A DNA stretch of 64,000 nucleotides from CBDCFV01 sp965261795. Its GTDB lineage: Bacteria; Chloroflexota; Dehalococcoidia; Lucifugimonadales; UBA3495. How positions within the stretch are numbered: position 1 is the stretch's first letter; the number at the start of each line of letters is the position of its first letter. The stretch is taken from NCBI GenBank assembly GCA_965261795.1, contig OZ253476.1, positions 2,480,001 to 2,544,000 of the forward strand, in the 5' to 3' direction. Both the position numbers and the translations under genes were made by a program. The notes beneath the pieces were generated by a model. The model was not told the origin of the DNA and made no database searches. It saw only the letters and a list, made by a program, of their open reading frames with translations. Below, piece by piece: positions 1 to 8,710 of the stretch.

Positions 1-1614
1 GGCGGACTCGATTCCCCACCACCTGGGCGCCTGGGGCCAAATCCCCAGCGCCGCCACTTTCCCACGGAACGGGGCATCGAAGCCGCCGCCAGGGTCGAGC
101 ACAGCACGGAACGCTTCCTCAGCGAGTACCCTGTTTCCCGGGAGTGGTTCCGGCTGCTCACGGACCGCCTGGACGCCGTGGCCCTGCTGTACCACGTGGC
201 CGCCATGATCGCAGTAGCCGACCCTTAGAGGCAACCCGTCAGGGTGGACCGCTACCGCCAGGGACCCTACGACCTGCTGGTCACCCTTTCCGGGGGCCGT
301 TCCCTGGATCCCTGGGCATCGTGCGCCAGGGGCCGATGCTGTCCTCGGCCAACCTGCGCTACCTCCTGAGAACACTGGAGAACCTGCGCCAGCGCTAGCG
401 GCCCGCCGCAACGCTGGTGCTGACCCACTCCGACCAGGTCACGCGCCGGGCCTTCCGCACCCTGGGCGACCCCATGGAGCACCGCACGACCTTCGTCGCC
501 ACCGAGGGGGAACTGTTGGCGGGAGACGCCGATTCCCCCGTGTGGCAGCAGTGCGCCTCGGGCAGCAACTCCTTCCTGCCCGAGGCGGTCAACCCTGACG
601 TGTCCCTGGACGACATCATGGCTTGGCTGGAACGGCGCGTGGAGAACGCCGACGCTTACCGCCGCAAGCTCGGCCTTGAACCCGACGACCATCCGACGCC
701 CGACCCAGACGCGCTGTATCCCAGCCGCCTGCGGGCGATGTCTCCGGATCCGTCGGAACAGGTCGGGAACTCTCTGGCCGTCAAACTCACCCGCGCCGAA
801 AAGCAGACCCTGGACCTGCTGGCTGCATGGCCCCTGTGCGACACCGACCAACTGGCCGGGCTGATGGGCGGCGTCACCCGCCGCCGCGCCAACCAGGTGC
901 TCCGGTCCCTGGCGGAGCACTGCCTGATTCGCGCCGACGGGCAACTACACGTGCTGACCGACGAGGGGCTAAAGTACCTGGCCCGCCGGGACCGGGCCGC
1001 CGTGGGGCAAATCCTGGCCCGCTGGAGCGCCCAACCCAGCCGCCGCGGACCCCGCAGGTCTATGCCGGGACCGCCCTACGCGCCATGGCGTCCCAGCCCG
1101 AACACCACGCCGCCCTGATCACCCTGGTCGCCAGTCTCACCACCGAATGCGCCCGCGGCCGGGACTACGGTGTCCTGGACCTGCTGCCCACCTCCCGCTC
1201 CGCCGTGGGGTACTGGCATGACCACACCAACTACGTGGTACACCCTGACGTGTCCTTCACCCTGGACCTGCCTCGGGGCTACCGGCATTGCTTCCTGGAG
1301 TTCGAGCGCCGGGCCACCACGCCCAGGCGGGTGCGCGCCCGGCTGGAGAACTACCGCCGCTACTTCCGGAGCGGCTACGCCCGCCAGGACCACGGTGGGA
1401 GTTGCCCCTGGTGCTGTTCGTGTTCGAGACAGAAGCCGACGAGGACGCCTTCTTGGACGCTGCCACTAGCGTGGACCACGCCCCCTTCGCCAGCTCCAAC
1501 CTGGAGGCCATCGCCCGCTGGGGCATCCTGGCTGACACGTGGCGTCCGCCCGCGCCGGACGGTCGGAAAAGGCTGACCTTGCAGCAATTGGACAAAGTGC
1601 AACTTTTTCGGTGA
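1..1614 (+). pseudogene. Replication-relaxation-like protein, decayed and 5'-truncated
   Basis: A single protein can be read through this stretch only by switching frames. Frame 1 is open from base 1 and reads on past an in-frame TAG at 226-228. It shifts near 302-316, where an 8-base tandem duplication (tccctgga/tccctggg) occurs. The next frame carries another TAG at 396-398 and continues to about 1050. It shifts again near 1050-1065 and near 1393-1400, and ends with TGA at 1614. The middle contains a winged-helix-like segment (LTRAEKQTLDLLAAWPL) followed by a segment with EHHAAL and FLEFERR, which resembles the replication-relaxation family linked to mobile elements. The family call is from memory of such proteins and is moderate. 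The gene starts outside the window. Two nonsense codons plus three shifts argue for true decay over sequencing error. Confidence 0.6.
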
Positions 1615-1843
1615 AGCGGTTCCCGGCCTTTCCTGTAAGGGGGCCATAAACGAACGTGAATTGCAGTGTCTCAACCCTGTCTGACCCCAAAAGCCCATTT
1701 GACTGCCATTTGTTGCAAAAACCGGGACTTGCGGCGGAGGCCGACCGGCCCCCCGCGGCCCGTGGGCGGAAAAGCCGCTGACACGCATGACACGTCAGGA
1801 TTGACCCGTAAATGACACGCAATGAAACAATGGGAGGTGGGAC

Positions 1844-2170
1844 ATGAGACTGTTGACCAAGGCGGAAGCCTGCCGGGAGTTGAGGTTGTCGCTGTCCACG
1901 CTGAACCGGTGGATCGCCGCCGGGGAGTTGGCGGTAAAGAGGGAGCCGCGTGGACAGCGGCATCGGGTGTACGTGATGCTGGACGACGACCCGCCGGTGG
2001 ATGGTAACGGCGTTGAATCCGGCAACGGAGCGCTGGCCGTGGCGAGGGAGCGGATACGCGGCCTGGAGGAGCAGCTTGAGCTGGAGCGGCAGCGCAACGC
2101 CGGGCTGGCCAACGAATTGAAATCAGCGCAGGAACGGCCCGGCCCCTGGTGGCGGTTGTGGCAGAGGTAG
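1844..2170 (+). CDS. MerR/excisionase-like helix-turn-helix protein with coiled-coil tail
   Basis: 108 residues. Residues 1-45 form a helix-turn-helix of the MerR/excisionase type (LLTKAEACRELRLSLSTLNRW), which binds DNA in the families that share it. Residues 65-100 are rich in Glu, Leu, Arg and Gln (RERIRGLEEQLELERQR) and look like a coiled coil, and the protein ends in an aromatic/basic WWRLWQR. A GGGAGGTGGGAC ribosome site lies just ahead of the ATG. Its position between decayed mobility genes suggests an accessory-element regulator. Target and partner are unknown. Confidence 0.7.
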   Translation: MRLLTKAEACRELRLSLSTLNRWIAAGELAVKREPRGQRHRVYVMLDDDPPVDGNGVESGNGALAVARERIRGLEEQLELERQRNAGLANELKSAQERPGPWWRLWQR

Positions 2171-2319
2171 GGCGGCGACACCAAGTTCGAAAACACCAAG
2201 CACCGGACGCTGGTCTGCATTTTGTCCAACCTGTTGGGGCCAAAAGGCCATGACCAGCGCCTACAATAGTTTTCAGAAACCGCAACTCTATCCAGACTAC
2301 CAGTTGAAGGAGGTGACAT

Positions 2320-2490
2320 ATGAGTCGCAAGGATGATGTAGACAACCGCTCAAACCAGATGAATCCCAACAACGATGCTTACTGGGCGTCCCGGGGTTAT
2401 GACGAACGTCCCGATGCTTGGGAGGAGCGGTCAACCGACGAGAGCGAACGTCATGACCGATCCAAGAACACGCCCGAGCCCAAGAAATAG
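2320..2490 (+). CDS. 56-residue hydrophilic microprotein, unknown function
   Basis: An ATG sits 7-8 bases after a very strong AAGGAGGTGACAT ribosome site and opens a 56-codon frame ending at TAG (2488-2490). The product is almost entirely charged or polar (MSRKDDVDNRSNQMNPNNDA at the start, TPEPKK at the end) with one aromatic patch, AYWASRGYDERP. There is no membrane segment or signal peptide. It lies 62 bp ahead of the HTH-TPR regulator and may be cotranscribed. I do not recognise the family. The ribosome site and the coherent composition are the support for it being real. Confidence 0.55.
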   Translation: MSRKDDVDNRSNQMNPNNDAYWASRGYDERPDAWEERSTDESERHDRSKNTPEPKK

Positions 2491-2552
2491 GTCACGGTGG
2501 ACAGGCGTTCGGATCGGGCGGTTTCGTCCGGACGCTTTCCGCAGGGGTTGCA

Positions 2553-4247
2553 ATGAAGAGTGAGAATCACAATGACCATAACGATATCGCCGGACTCTAC
2601 AGTGGCGGCATCCTGAGATCCGTCGTCCAGGCGCTTGACATCGAAAACGACGCGCTGCGCAACCGGACGGCCCGCCGGTTCTTCGCTGGAGAGTCTGTGG
2701 ACGAATACAGCCGAAGCCTGTTCTTCGAAGCCTTGGGGCAGGCTTTAATCGACTGTGGGATGGTTCCTGAATCCCTAGACGCTCTGCCTGATGGGGTGTC
2801 CCTGGCGACGGCGGCAGGAATGGGAGTGGGCTTAGCCGGCGAACGCTGGGACCATCTGATGGCCACCATTCACAGCCGTGCCACGGCGGCGGTCGACGTG
2901 GGAGCTGTGGGGCAGGCGTTTCTGCGGCTGGTGGCTGTGGATCTGTCTCTGCGCGTGTTTGCGCTGCACCGGCTGACGGGTTGGCCGTTGCCGGATGTCG
3001 AGACTCCGCTGTGGGTCCAGGAGAACGGCGGAGGCCGGATCCTGCGGCGTCTCCTGGATCACGCCGGAATGAACCGTGACCAACTGGCGCGCCGCCTCGG
3101 TGCATCCTACACCTCGGTGGACAACTGGCTGGATGGGAAGACCCGGCCCAATCGCGCCTATGTCAGCGCCCTGGCCCGAGAACTGGCAACGCCGGAGGCC
3201 GGAATGGCCGCCGAGAAACTTGAACAGGAACTGCGCCGCCAACTCACCTTGGCCCAACTGGCAGACCTGCTGGCGGCCCGGATTGGTCGGGAGTCGGTAA
3301 CTGAGATAACGACGGCGGTGGCGCGTTTCGCCCGGATGTTGTCGGAGTCGTTGAACTTCCCCCTGTCCAGGGAAGAGAGCTCCAATCAAGTGGAACTGCG
3401 ACTGTTGCTCTTCGGCTGCCTCGAAGATTCCGCACCGGTATTGTTGTGGTGGCTGAGCAAGCAGGAACCCGACCCGGAATGGAGGCGGGACATACTGGCC
3501 GCCAGTGAACCTTGGGAATTCCATTTCGAGCACACAGCGGTAGTGCACGGTCAAAGGTCGGCAGCCGGTTTGTCCCAGGACATCACGGACGTCGCGGGTA
3601 GCGACGCCGGACTTGACCCGGAAGTCTCCGCCGCAATCAGGCGGGACCTTCTGGCCGAGGCGAAGGAACGGGAGTCCATCCCTTTCAACGTGGGAGGGCC
3701 GCGCCTTATTTTCGATTTGCTACGGGCCGGCATCGCCCGACGACGACGCCTCGTTCACAGGTTCCCGCAAAGCCCAGAAGCCCACTCTCAGTTGGGTTCC
3801 TTCCTGGGGATGGCCGGTAAGCACTTTCGCGCCAGAGAAATGGTGGACGAGGGAATCGTGGAATGCAAGATCGCGGCCGGGTTGTTGCCCAATTGGGATG
3901 GTCCCGCCGTCGAGTGCGGCATCATGCTGGCCAATATCGGCGAGTACGACGCCGCGCTCCGTGAACTTGAACTGGCCCGAATGGCCCTCCCGGAAGCTAC
4001 GCCGCATCTCCGCTACGTCACCGGCTACGTGCTGACCATGCTCAAACAATACGCTGATGCCCTGGAAGATTTGGAAGCAGTGATTGAAGTTCGTCCGGAT
4101 TTCGCACCGGTTTATCGGTACGCGGCACGGTGTGCGTTCGAGCTGGGCGATAAAACCAAGGGAAGGCGCTACGCCAAAGCTGGTCGTCAACTGGGCGAAG
4201 CCACCGAATACCTGGCTTGGCGAGACGGTGCGTATTCCTCCCGATAA
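2553..4247 (+). CDS. Helix-turn-helix and TPR-repeat regulator, unknown target
   Basis: 564 residues. An N-terminal region of about 150 residues is helical and unrecognised. A Cro/CI-type helix-turn-helix follows at about 163-205 (MNRDQLARRLGASYTSVDNW then DGKTRPN). A middle helical region leads to TPR-like repeats from about 395 to 560 (ARRRRLVHRFPQSPEAHSQL, GEYDAALRELELARMALP, KQYADALEDLEAVIEVRPDF). A DNA-binding module with a TPR sensor recalls quorum or phage regulators of the RRNPP type, but the HTH here is central and not N-terminal, so that link is only an analogy. The start has an AGGGG site 5 bases upstream. About 290 bases with no gene separate it from hicA. Confidence 0.6.
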   Translation: MKSENHNDHNDIAGLYSGGILRSVVQALDIENDALRNRTARRFFAGESVDEYSRSLFFEALGQALIDCGMVPESLDALPDGVSLATAAGMGVGLAGERWDHLMATIHSRATAAVDVGAVGQAFLRLVAVDLSLRVFALHRLTGWPLPDVETPLWVQENGGGRILRRLLDHAGMNRDQLARRLGASYTSVDNWLDGKTRPNRAYVSALARELATPEAGMAAEKLEQELRRQLTLAQLADLLAARIGRESVTEITTAVARFARMLSESLNFPLSREESSNQVELRLLLFGCLEDSAPVLLWWLSKQEPDPEWRRDILAASEPWEFHFEHTAVVHGQRSAAGLSQDITDVAGSDAGLDPEVSAAIRRDLLAEAKERESIPFNVGGPRLIFDLLRAGIARRRRLVHRFPQSPEAHSQLGSFLGMAGKHFRAREMVDEGIVECKIAAGLLPNWDGPAVECGIMLANIGEYDAALRELELARMALPEATPHLRYVTGYVLTMLKQYADALEDLEAVIEVRPDFAPVYRYAARCAFELGDKTKGRRYAKAGRQLGEATEYLAWRDGAYSSR

Positions 4248-4498
4248 GAGGCTGGCGGGACCTTGGCGGAAGACAGTTGACCGACCTCTCCAGTTTAGTG
4301 TCGTACCGAAGTGGAGTTGCCTCGCCATTGACCTTGGTTGCACTTCTTGGCTGGCGATTCCAGGCGGTGACTCCCAGGTGGGCAAGCCGATCCCCGTTCA
4401 GGGTCCGCAAGCGGAAGGCGGGATTTGGCTTTCCCGATTCTCGTGGTTTGTTTTTTGATGCCAACGTCGGCTTGGTGGCCAGTGCAGTGGCCGTAGCG

Positions 4499-4536
4499 TC
4501 ATATCATGCACAACACCGATGTTGTGCATGATATGA
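4499..4536. promoter_or_regulatory. 38-bp palindrome upstream of hicA, probable HicB operator
   Basis: Two 17-base arms (TCATATCATGCACAACA and TGTTGTGCATGATATGA) are perfect inverted repeats around a 4-base spacer CCGA. The right arm ends 4 bases before the hicA ATG, and no ordinary Shine-Dalgarno sequence fits there. HicB antitoxins with a C-terminal DNA-binding domain repress their own operons at palindromes, so this is the natural operator. An RNA hairpin hiding the hicA start is another possibility, and both could apply. Confidence 0.6.
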
Positions 4537-4540
4537 AAGA

Positions 4541-4729
4541 ATGGACGCACGAGAGTTCCGACGCTGGCTGAGAAGGCAGGGCTGCACCTTCCATACCCAC
4601 AAGGGAGGCAGCGGACATCTCACGGTCCGGCTCGGAGACCGCACCAGCCAGTTGCCGATGCACGGTGGCGGAAAGGAGTTGGGGCGTGGCCTCGTTGCGA
4701 AGATCAAGAAAGACTTGGGGTTGGACTGA
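4541..4729 (+). CDS. hicA: HicA-type mRNA interferase toxin
   Basis: 62 residues, the usual HicA size. It shows the double-stranded-RNA-binding-like fold signature: an N-terminal helix (EFRRWLRRQGC), a GGSGH segment carrying the expected catalytic histidine, a beta strand LTVRLG, and a C-terminal helix after HGGGKELG. HicA toxins cleave mRNA and are neutralised by HicB. The stop codon shares one base with the hicB start (TGATG), so the two are translationally coupled. A palindrome directly upstream probably provides autoregulation. Confidence 0.8.
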   Translation: MDAREFRRWLRRQGCTFHTHKGGSGHLTVRLGDRTSQLPMHGGGKELGRGLVAKIKKDLGLD

Positions 4730-5190
4730 TGCTTGCCTATCCGATAGTGATCGATGACGATGATGGGACCGTGTTGGTAACTTCTCCCGACTTTCCGGAG
4801 TTGACCACCTTCGGGGACGACCCGGATGAGGCCGTGGCCCGCGCCGTCGACGCGCTGGAAGAGGCGATTGCGGCCCGCATTCACGACCGCAAGGACGTCC
4901 CCGCGCCATCCGAGGGCCAGACCTACGCCGTCCTGCCGACACTGACATCGGTAAAGGTGATCCTGTACCAGGGGATGAGAGACCAGGGCGTCGGCAAGGC
5001 GGAGTTGGCCCGTCGATTAGGGTGGTACCTGCCGCAGGTGGACCGGGTGCTGGACGTACAACACCGGTCAGGGCTGGACATGATGGACGCTGCCCTGGGA
5101 GCCATCGGGCAGCGGTTGCAAGTGACCGCCGCGCCCACGTTGGAAACATCGGTTGCGGTCTTTGGGAAAGACATGGGCAGCCCGAATTAG
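4729..5190 (+). CDS. hicB: HicB-type antitoxin with C-terminal DNA-binding domain
   Basis: 153 residues. Residues 1-65 form the HicB partial RNase-H-like fold (YPIVIDDDDGTVLVTSPDFP, then a helix DEAVARAVDALEEAI). Residues 80-130 hold a helix-turn-helix (GKAELARRLGWYLPQVDRVL), which would bind the operator. The role is to bind and inhibit HicA and to repress the operon. The start overlaps the hicA stop by one base. The pair sits in canonical toxin-first order, just before a broken serine recombinase, consistent with carriage on a mobile element. Confidence 0.8.
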   Translation: MLAYPIVIDDDDGTVLVTSPDFPELTTFGDDPDEAVARAVDALEEAIAARIHDRKDVPAPSEGQTYAVLPTLTSVKVILYQGMRDQGVGKAELARRLGWYLPQVDRVLDVQHRSGLDMMDAALGAIGQRLQVTAAPTLETSVAVFGKDMGSPN

Positions 5191-5227
5191 CCAAGATTGA
5201 TCCGACCAAGAGATCAAGGAGGACATT

Positions 5228-6791
5228 GTGAAGAAGCAGTTCCAACCCCTGACTCCCGCGGCCCTCTACGCCGGGGTGTCCAGCGACCGCCAGGACGTGG
5301 ACCTGTCCGTGGCAGCCCAGCCCAGGGCGCTCCGGGACTACGCCGAGAAGAACGGCTACACCGTCGCCCGCGAGGACGTGGACGAGGCCGAGAGCGGGCG
5401 CATCGCCGACCGCCCCCAGTTCCGTAGGATGCTGGACGAGGCCAGCAGGCCCCCTTCCGGGAGATTCTGGTCTGGAAGTTTTCGCGCTTCACCCGCAAGC
5501 GGGAGCACGCCGTGGCCTTCAAGTCCATGCTTCGGCGCAATGGCATCCGGGTTGTGTCCATCACCGAGCACGCCGACGACTCCCCCACCGGCAAGCTGAT
5601 GGAGGCCATCATCGAGAGCGTGGACAAGTTCTATAGCGAAAATTTGGCCCAAGAGGTCTTGCGGGGGATGCGGGAGGCCGCATCCCGGGGCTTCTGGGTC
5701 GCCAGCCGGTGCCCTACGGCTACCGCAAGCTGATGGTCCAGGACGGGGCCAAGAAACGGCCCACCCTGGAGGTTGACCCGGTGGCCGCTCCCATCGTGAA
5801 GGAGATATTCGAGAGTTCCCGGCGGGGCAATGGGCTGAAGGAAATCTGCAAGGAGTTGAACAACCGGGGCATCACCCACAAGGGACGGCGCTGGCAGAAG
5901 AACGTCGTCCACTACTTGCTGACCAACGAAGCCTACACCGGCGCCGCCGTCTGGGGCGTCAAGAGCAAGGACGAGAAGGCTCCGGAGCCGGTGAGGGTGG
6001 AAGATGCCTGGCCCGCCCTGATCTCAAGGGAGACCTTTGATTTGGTGCATCAGGGGCTCCACGAGAGGGCGCCGGCGAGGCAGCGGCCCGGACGGGTGGG
6101 CAGCCAGTACCTGCTGAGCGGGCTATTGCGCTGGGGAGTGTGCGGGAAGCCCTACTCCGGCCAGGGGGCCAAGAGCGGCCAGTTCGCCTACTACGTCTGC
6201 GGCAGCCTGTTCCGGGAAGAAGCGGGGGCCTGCATCGCCCGCTACCTGAACGCCACCAAGGTGGAGGACCTGGTAATCGAGAAGGTCAGGGAGCGGATTC
6301 TCACCGAGGAGACCATCACCGATCTGGTTACGCTGGTGGCCGAGGAGATCGACAACCTGGTCGGTGAGGTCAACGGCAGGCTGACTGCCATCAACGCCGA
6401 GCTTGCCGACGTGGAGGGCCGGTTGGAGAACCTCTACCAGGCGTTGGAGACCAAGCAGTTGCCCATCGAGGCGCTGTCGCCCCGCATCCTGTCCCTGAAG
6501 TCCCGGCAGGACCAGCTAACGGCGGCGCGGGAGGAGGCAAAGGCTCAGTTGGAACAGCGGCGGGCGGAGTTGCCCACCAGCAGGGAGATCAAGGGGTACG
6601 TGGCCGACTTCCGGGAATTTCTCCAGGAAGGGACGTTCCTGGAGCGGAAGGCCCTCATCCGCAACTTCGTGCAGGGAATCGAGATTTTGGACGACGAGGC
6701 CGTTTTGACGTACACTATCCCCATGCCGTCGGACGGGGTTACGTCGGAATCGGCCCCGGTTCTCGATTTTGTCCAGTCCGGCCCACCGTGA
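5228..6791 (+). pseudogene. Large serine recombinase, frameshifted
   Basis: One serine recombinase is spread over three frames, with shifts near 5450 and near 5709; the latter is a likely single-base loss before the VPYGYR-type segment. The N-terminal resolvase domain begins ALYAGVSSDRQDVD, where the family has YxRVS; the usual catalytic Arg is Gly here. The recombinase domain follows (GLKEICKELNNRGITHKGRR). The zinc-ribbon domain reads RWGVCG...YYVCG, so one expected Cys is Trp. A coiled coil (about 6330-6590) and a terminal VLDFVQSGPP complete it. GTG start after AAGGAGG. The enzyme is certainly inactive as sequenced. Confidence 0.8.
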
Positions 6792-7363
6792 TAGGCTCGA
6801 ACCAAGACCCACTTCATGTACTGGGAACGGTCCCACATGTGAATTCTTAGGGAGTCCTAATCCGGGTTTACGGCTGAGCAAAGCTCAAGCTGTACTGGCG
6901 TATATCGCTTCCATCTTAATGCCGTGCCGGCAGGTTGGTCTTGCCAAAATGTGGCGTGTGCAAAATGGCACAAAAACGACTTGTAGGAGCGCATTCATCA
7001 CTGGGGTTTGTAGACAACTCAAACGCTGTTTGACAAAACTCAGCCCATGCCTGCACCAACGACCTCCTCAGCTCAAGAAGGTCGGTCGTGGCATGGGCCT
7101 TTTCCGTCTCGCCGCCTATGTCGTGGGCCAGAGCAAGCTCGCTCAAGAACCATCGGTCACCAATGGAGCTGGCCTCCATGCACCAGTTCTTGAAGCTGAT
7201 CCGGAACCTGTGGGGCACTGCGGGTATCCCCTGCCGGCGCAACAACGCCGCGTAGGTCATATCGGACAGGGATGCTCTCTTCGTTGCAGGGAATATCAAA
7301 CCCTCATCGTGGCGACTCCACTCCCTTGCTTCTGCCAGGATTTCCATGCACCGGCCGGGCAGG

Positions 7364-7620
7364 GGCTGACAAGGGTATGTAAAATTGAGATTATAGCTAC
7401 GAACCGGCCCCACCGCCCCTGGATTCCGGCCTACGCCGGAATGACGGAATGGGCCCGCCTGGATTCCGGCCTACGCCGGAATGACGGAATGGGCCCGATA
7501 CGGAATGGGCCCGATAGTGAGCATTTGGGAGCGGTTTTGTATTTGAGCAAGCCTACCCTACTATGCGGTCTCACGTTCAACTGCGTAAAGTCCCAAATGA
7601 AATACATACCCTTATCAGCC
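7364..7620. mobile_element. 257-bp MITE-like non-autonomous element
   Basis: The ends are 18-base terminal inverted repeats, GGCTGACAAGGGTATGTA at 7364-7381 and TACATACCCTTATCAGCC at 7603-7620, with one mismatch. Both ends are flanked by the direct repeat GGGCAGG (7357-7363 and 7621-7627), a 7-bp target duplication. The interior has no convincing gene but carries a tandem palindromic repeat. The element lies inside the integrase, and taking it out with one target copy (264 bp, 88 codons) restores reading through LLPGRCMEIL. The transposase family that mobilises it is not identified. Confidence 0.8.
7418..7497. repeat. 40-bp tandem repeat (two copies) with internal palindrome
   Basis: Two identical 40-base units (7418-7457 and 7458-7497) follow each other, and a third partial copy of the last 13 bases lies at 7501-7513. 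Each unit holds ATTCCGGC-CTAC-GCCGGAAT, a perfect 8-bp stem. Similar GGATTCCGGC palindromes are common dispersed elements in bacterial genomes. It lies inside the MITE-like element and may be a later insertion or part of its cargo. Confidence 0.75.
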
Positions 7621-8118
7621 GGGCAGGAGGGGCCGGTGCTCCTGGCGGGCTGTCATCCGTTCCGCGGGAACGGTCCACTTGGCCGACTCGATGTCAATCT
7701 CCGCCCATATGGCAAGGCGAACCTCACCCGACCTTGCCGCAGTCAGCACCAGAAACTCAAAGGACAGACGAGTCATTGAGTCGGCGGTGGACTCCCGGAC
7801 CCGTGCCAAAGCCTCCGAGACCTCGCCGTACGGAAGGGCCGTGTGGTGGCTGTTCGACCGGGATATTCGAGGCAGAACACGTAGGATGCCCCTGCCGGCG
7901 GGGTTGTCCAGCCTCCAGCCTTGGGCTATCGCCCAGTCCAAGACGGTTTCGAGGCGCTGGCGAACACGGCTGTCGGTCTTATTCTTCTCCGTCCAGATGG
8001 GAGTCAGGACTGCGAGGACAGCGACCTTGTCCAACGGTCTGTTCCCGATTACGGGAAACGCGTAGGTGGCCGGGGTGCTCCCTCATTGGGCCGGGTGCTT
8101 GGGGTTGCTCCAAGTCGG

Positions 8119-8710
8119 GCGTCGCAATGCGATCACTTCGGAAGCGACATTTTCCGCTATAATGCCGGGAGCTACACGGGGGATGCACTGAATAGTCCGG
8201 TTGGTTTTATCTGCAGGGTTACGGCTGGATTCAAGTGCGACGCCCGGCGCGGTTCCTCATACCGTAGATGTGGGAAAAACCGTGGGTAAAATGATGATAT
8301 GCTCCCGATTCCACAGCTAATCCCTATCCGACTTTCGGCACCATCATAGCCCGTACTTGAATTCTCCGGCCTACCACTCCCCGAAGACTGGCCCCTGACT
8401 TCCCTTCTTTTCTGCTTGGTGGCTCGTCGTCTTGCTCACTCGGCAGGTTGAATAACGCCCTTCAAACATTCCCCTTTGCCGGTCTTTATATGTATATCGT
8501 TGCGCAGACTCGTAATATTATATACGCACTACGGCTGATTATATTCATTATTTCTACGAATTACAGCTATTAAATAACTGTATTACCATCACTGTCTATG
8601 ATATTAGACATAACATATTGACAATATGTAAACCTGACTGCTACACTTCCGCACCAACCAAGGCTATCCCATTTATGATCCGTTATTTCCTTTAATTTGG
8701 AGGTAAAACA
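8119..8710 (+). promoter_or_regulatory. Non-coding leader with promoter for the ABC importer
   Basis: No gene is apparent here. Bases 8490-8690 are clearly richer in A and T than the neighbours. A candidate sigma70-type promoter is TTGACA at 8618-8623 and TACACT at 8642-8647 with an 18-base spacer. A strong GGAGG ribosome site at 8700-8704 serves the downstream binding-protein gene. The left part is probably the upstream region of the decayed integrase. Confidence 0.45.

Larger units (their letters stand above)
6916..8118 (-). pseudogene. P4-type tyrosine integrase, interrupted by an insertion
   Basis: On the minus strand, the core domain reads from WSNPKH (about 8112) through TYAFPVIGNRPLD, RLETVLDWAIAQGWR and LTAARSGEVRLAIW (first catalytic Arg) to ARQEHRPLLPG at 7615. 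The gene then resumes at 7363 with GRCMEILAEAREWS, IPAVPHRFRISFKNW (His-x-x-Arg) and LALAHDIG. Where the family has AYARSD with the nucleophilic Tyr, this copy has AHATTD. A TGA at 8083-8085 replaces the Trp of the family pattern QWR. Removal of the element at 7364-7620 plus one target copy rejoins the frame. The gene is therefore inactivated in at least three ways. Confidence 0.8.

Noticed and set aside
1671..2372. Long minus-strand open frame opposite the HTH gene and the microprotein
   Set aside because: It is rich in Arg, Pro and Ser with no motif, and it is opposite two genes that have good ribosome sites.
5022..5231. Small plus-strand frame inside the HicB gene
   Set aside because: It lies in another frame of a well-supported antitoxin gene and has no ribosome site or motif.
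7418..7513. Possible CRISPR array
   Set aside because: The units are directly adjacent without spacers of constant length and there are no cas genes.
6769..7779. A long plus-strand open frame across the integrase and the insertion element
   Set aside because: It runs through the opposite strand of the integrase pseudogene and across both ends of the mobile element, has no family-like segments, and lacks a ribosome site.
7563..8162. Plus-strand frame opposite the integrase N-terminal half
   Set aside because: The minus strand carries clear integrase motifs; the plus frame is a high-GC shadow.
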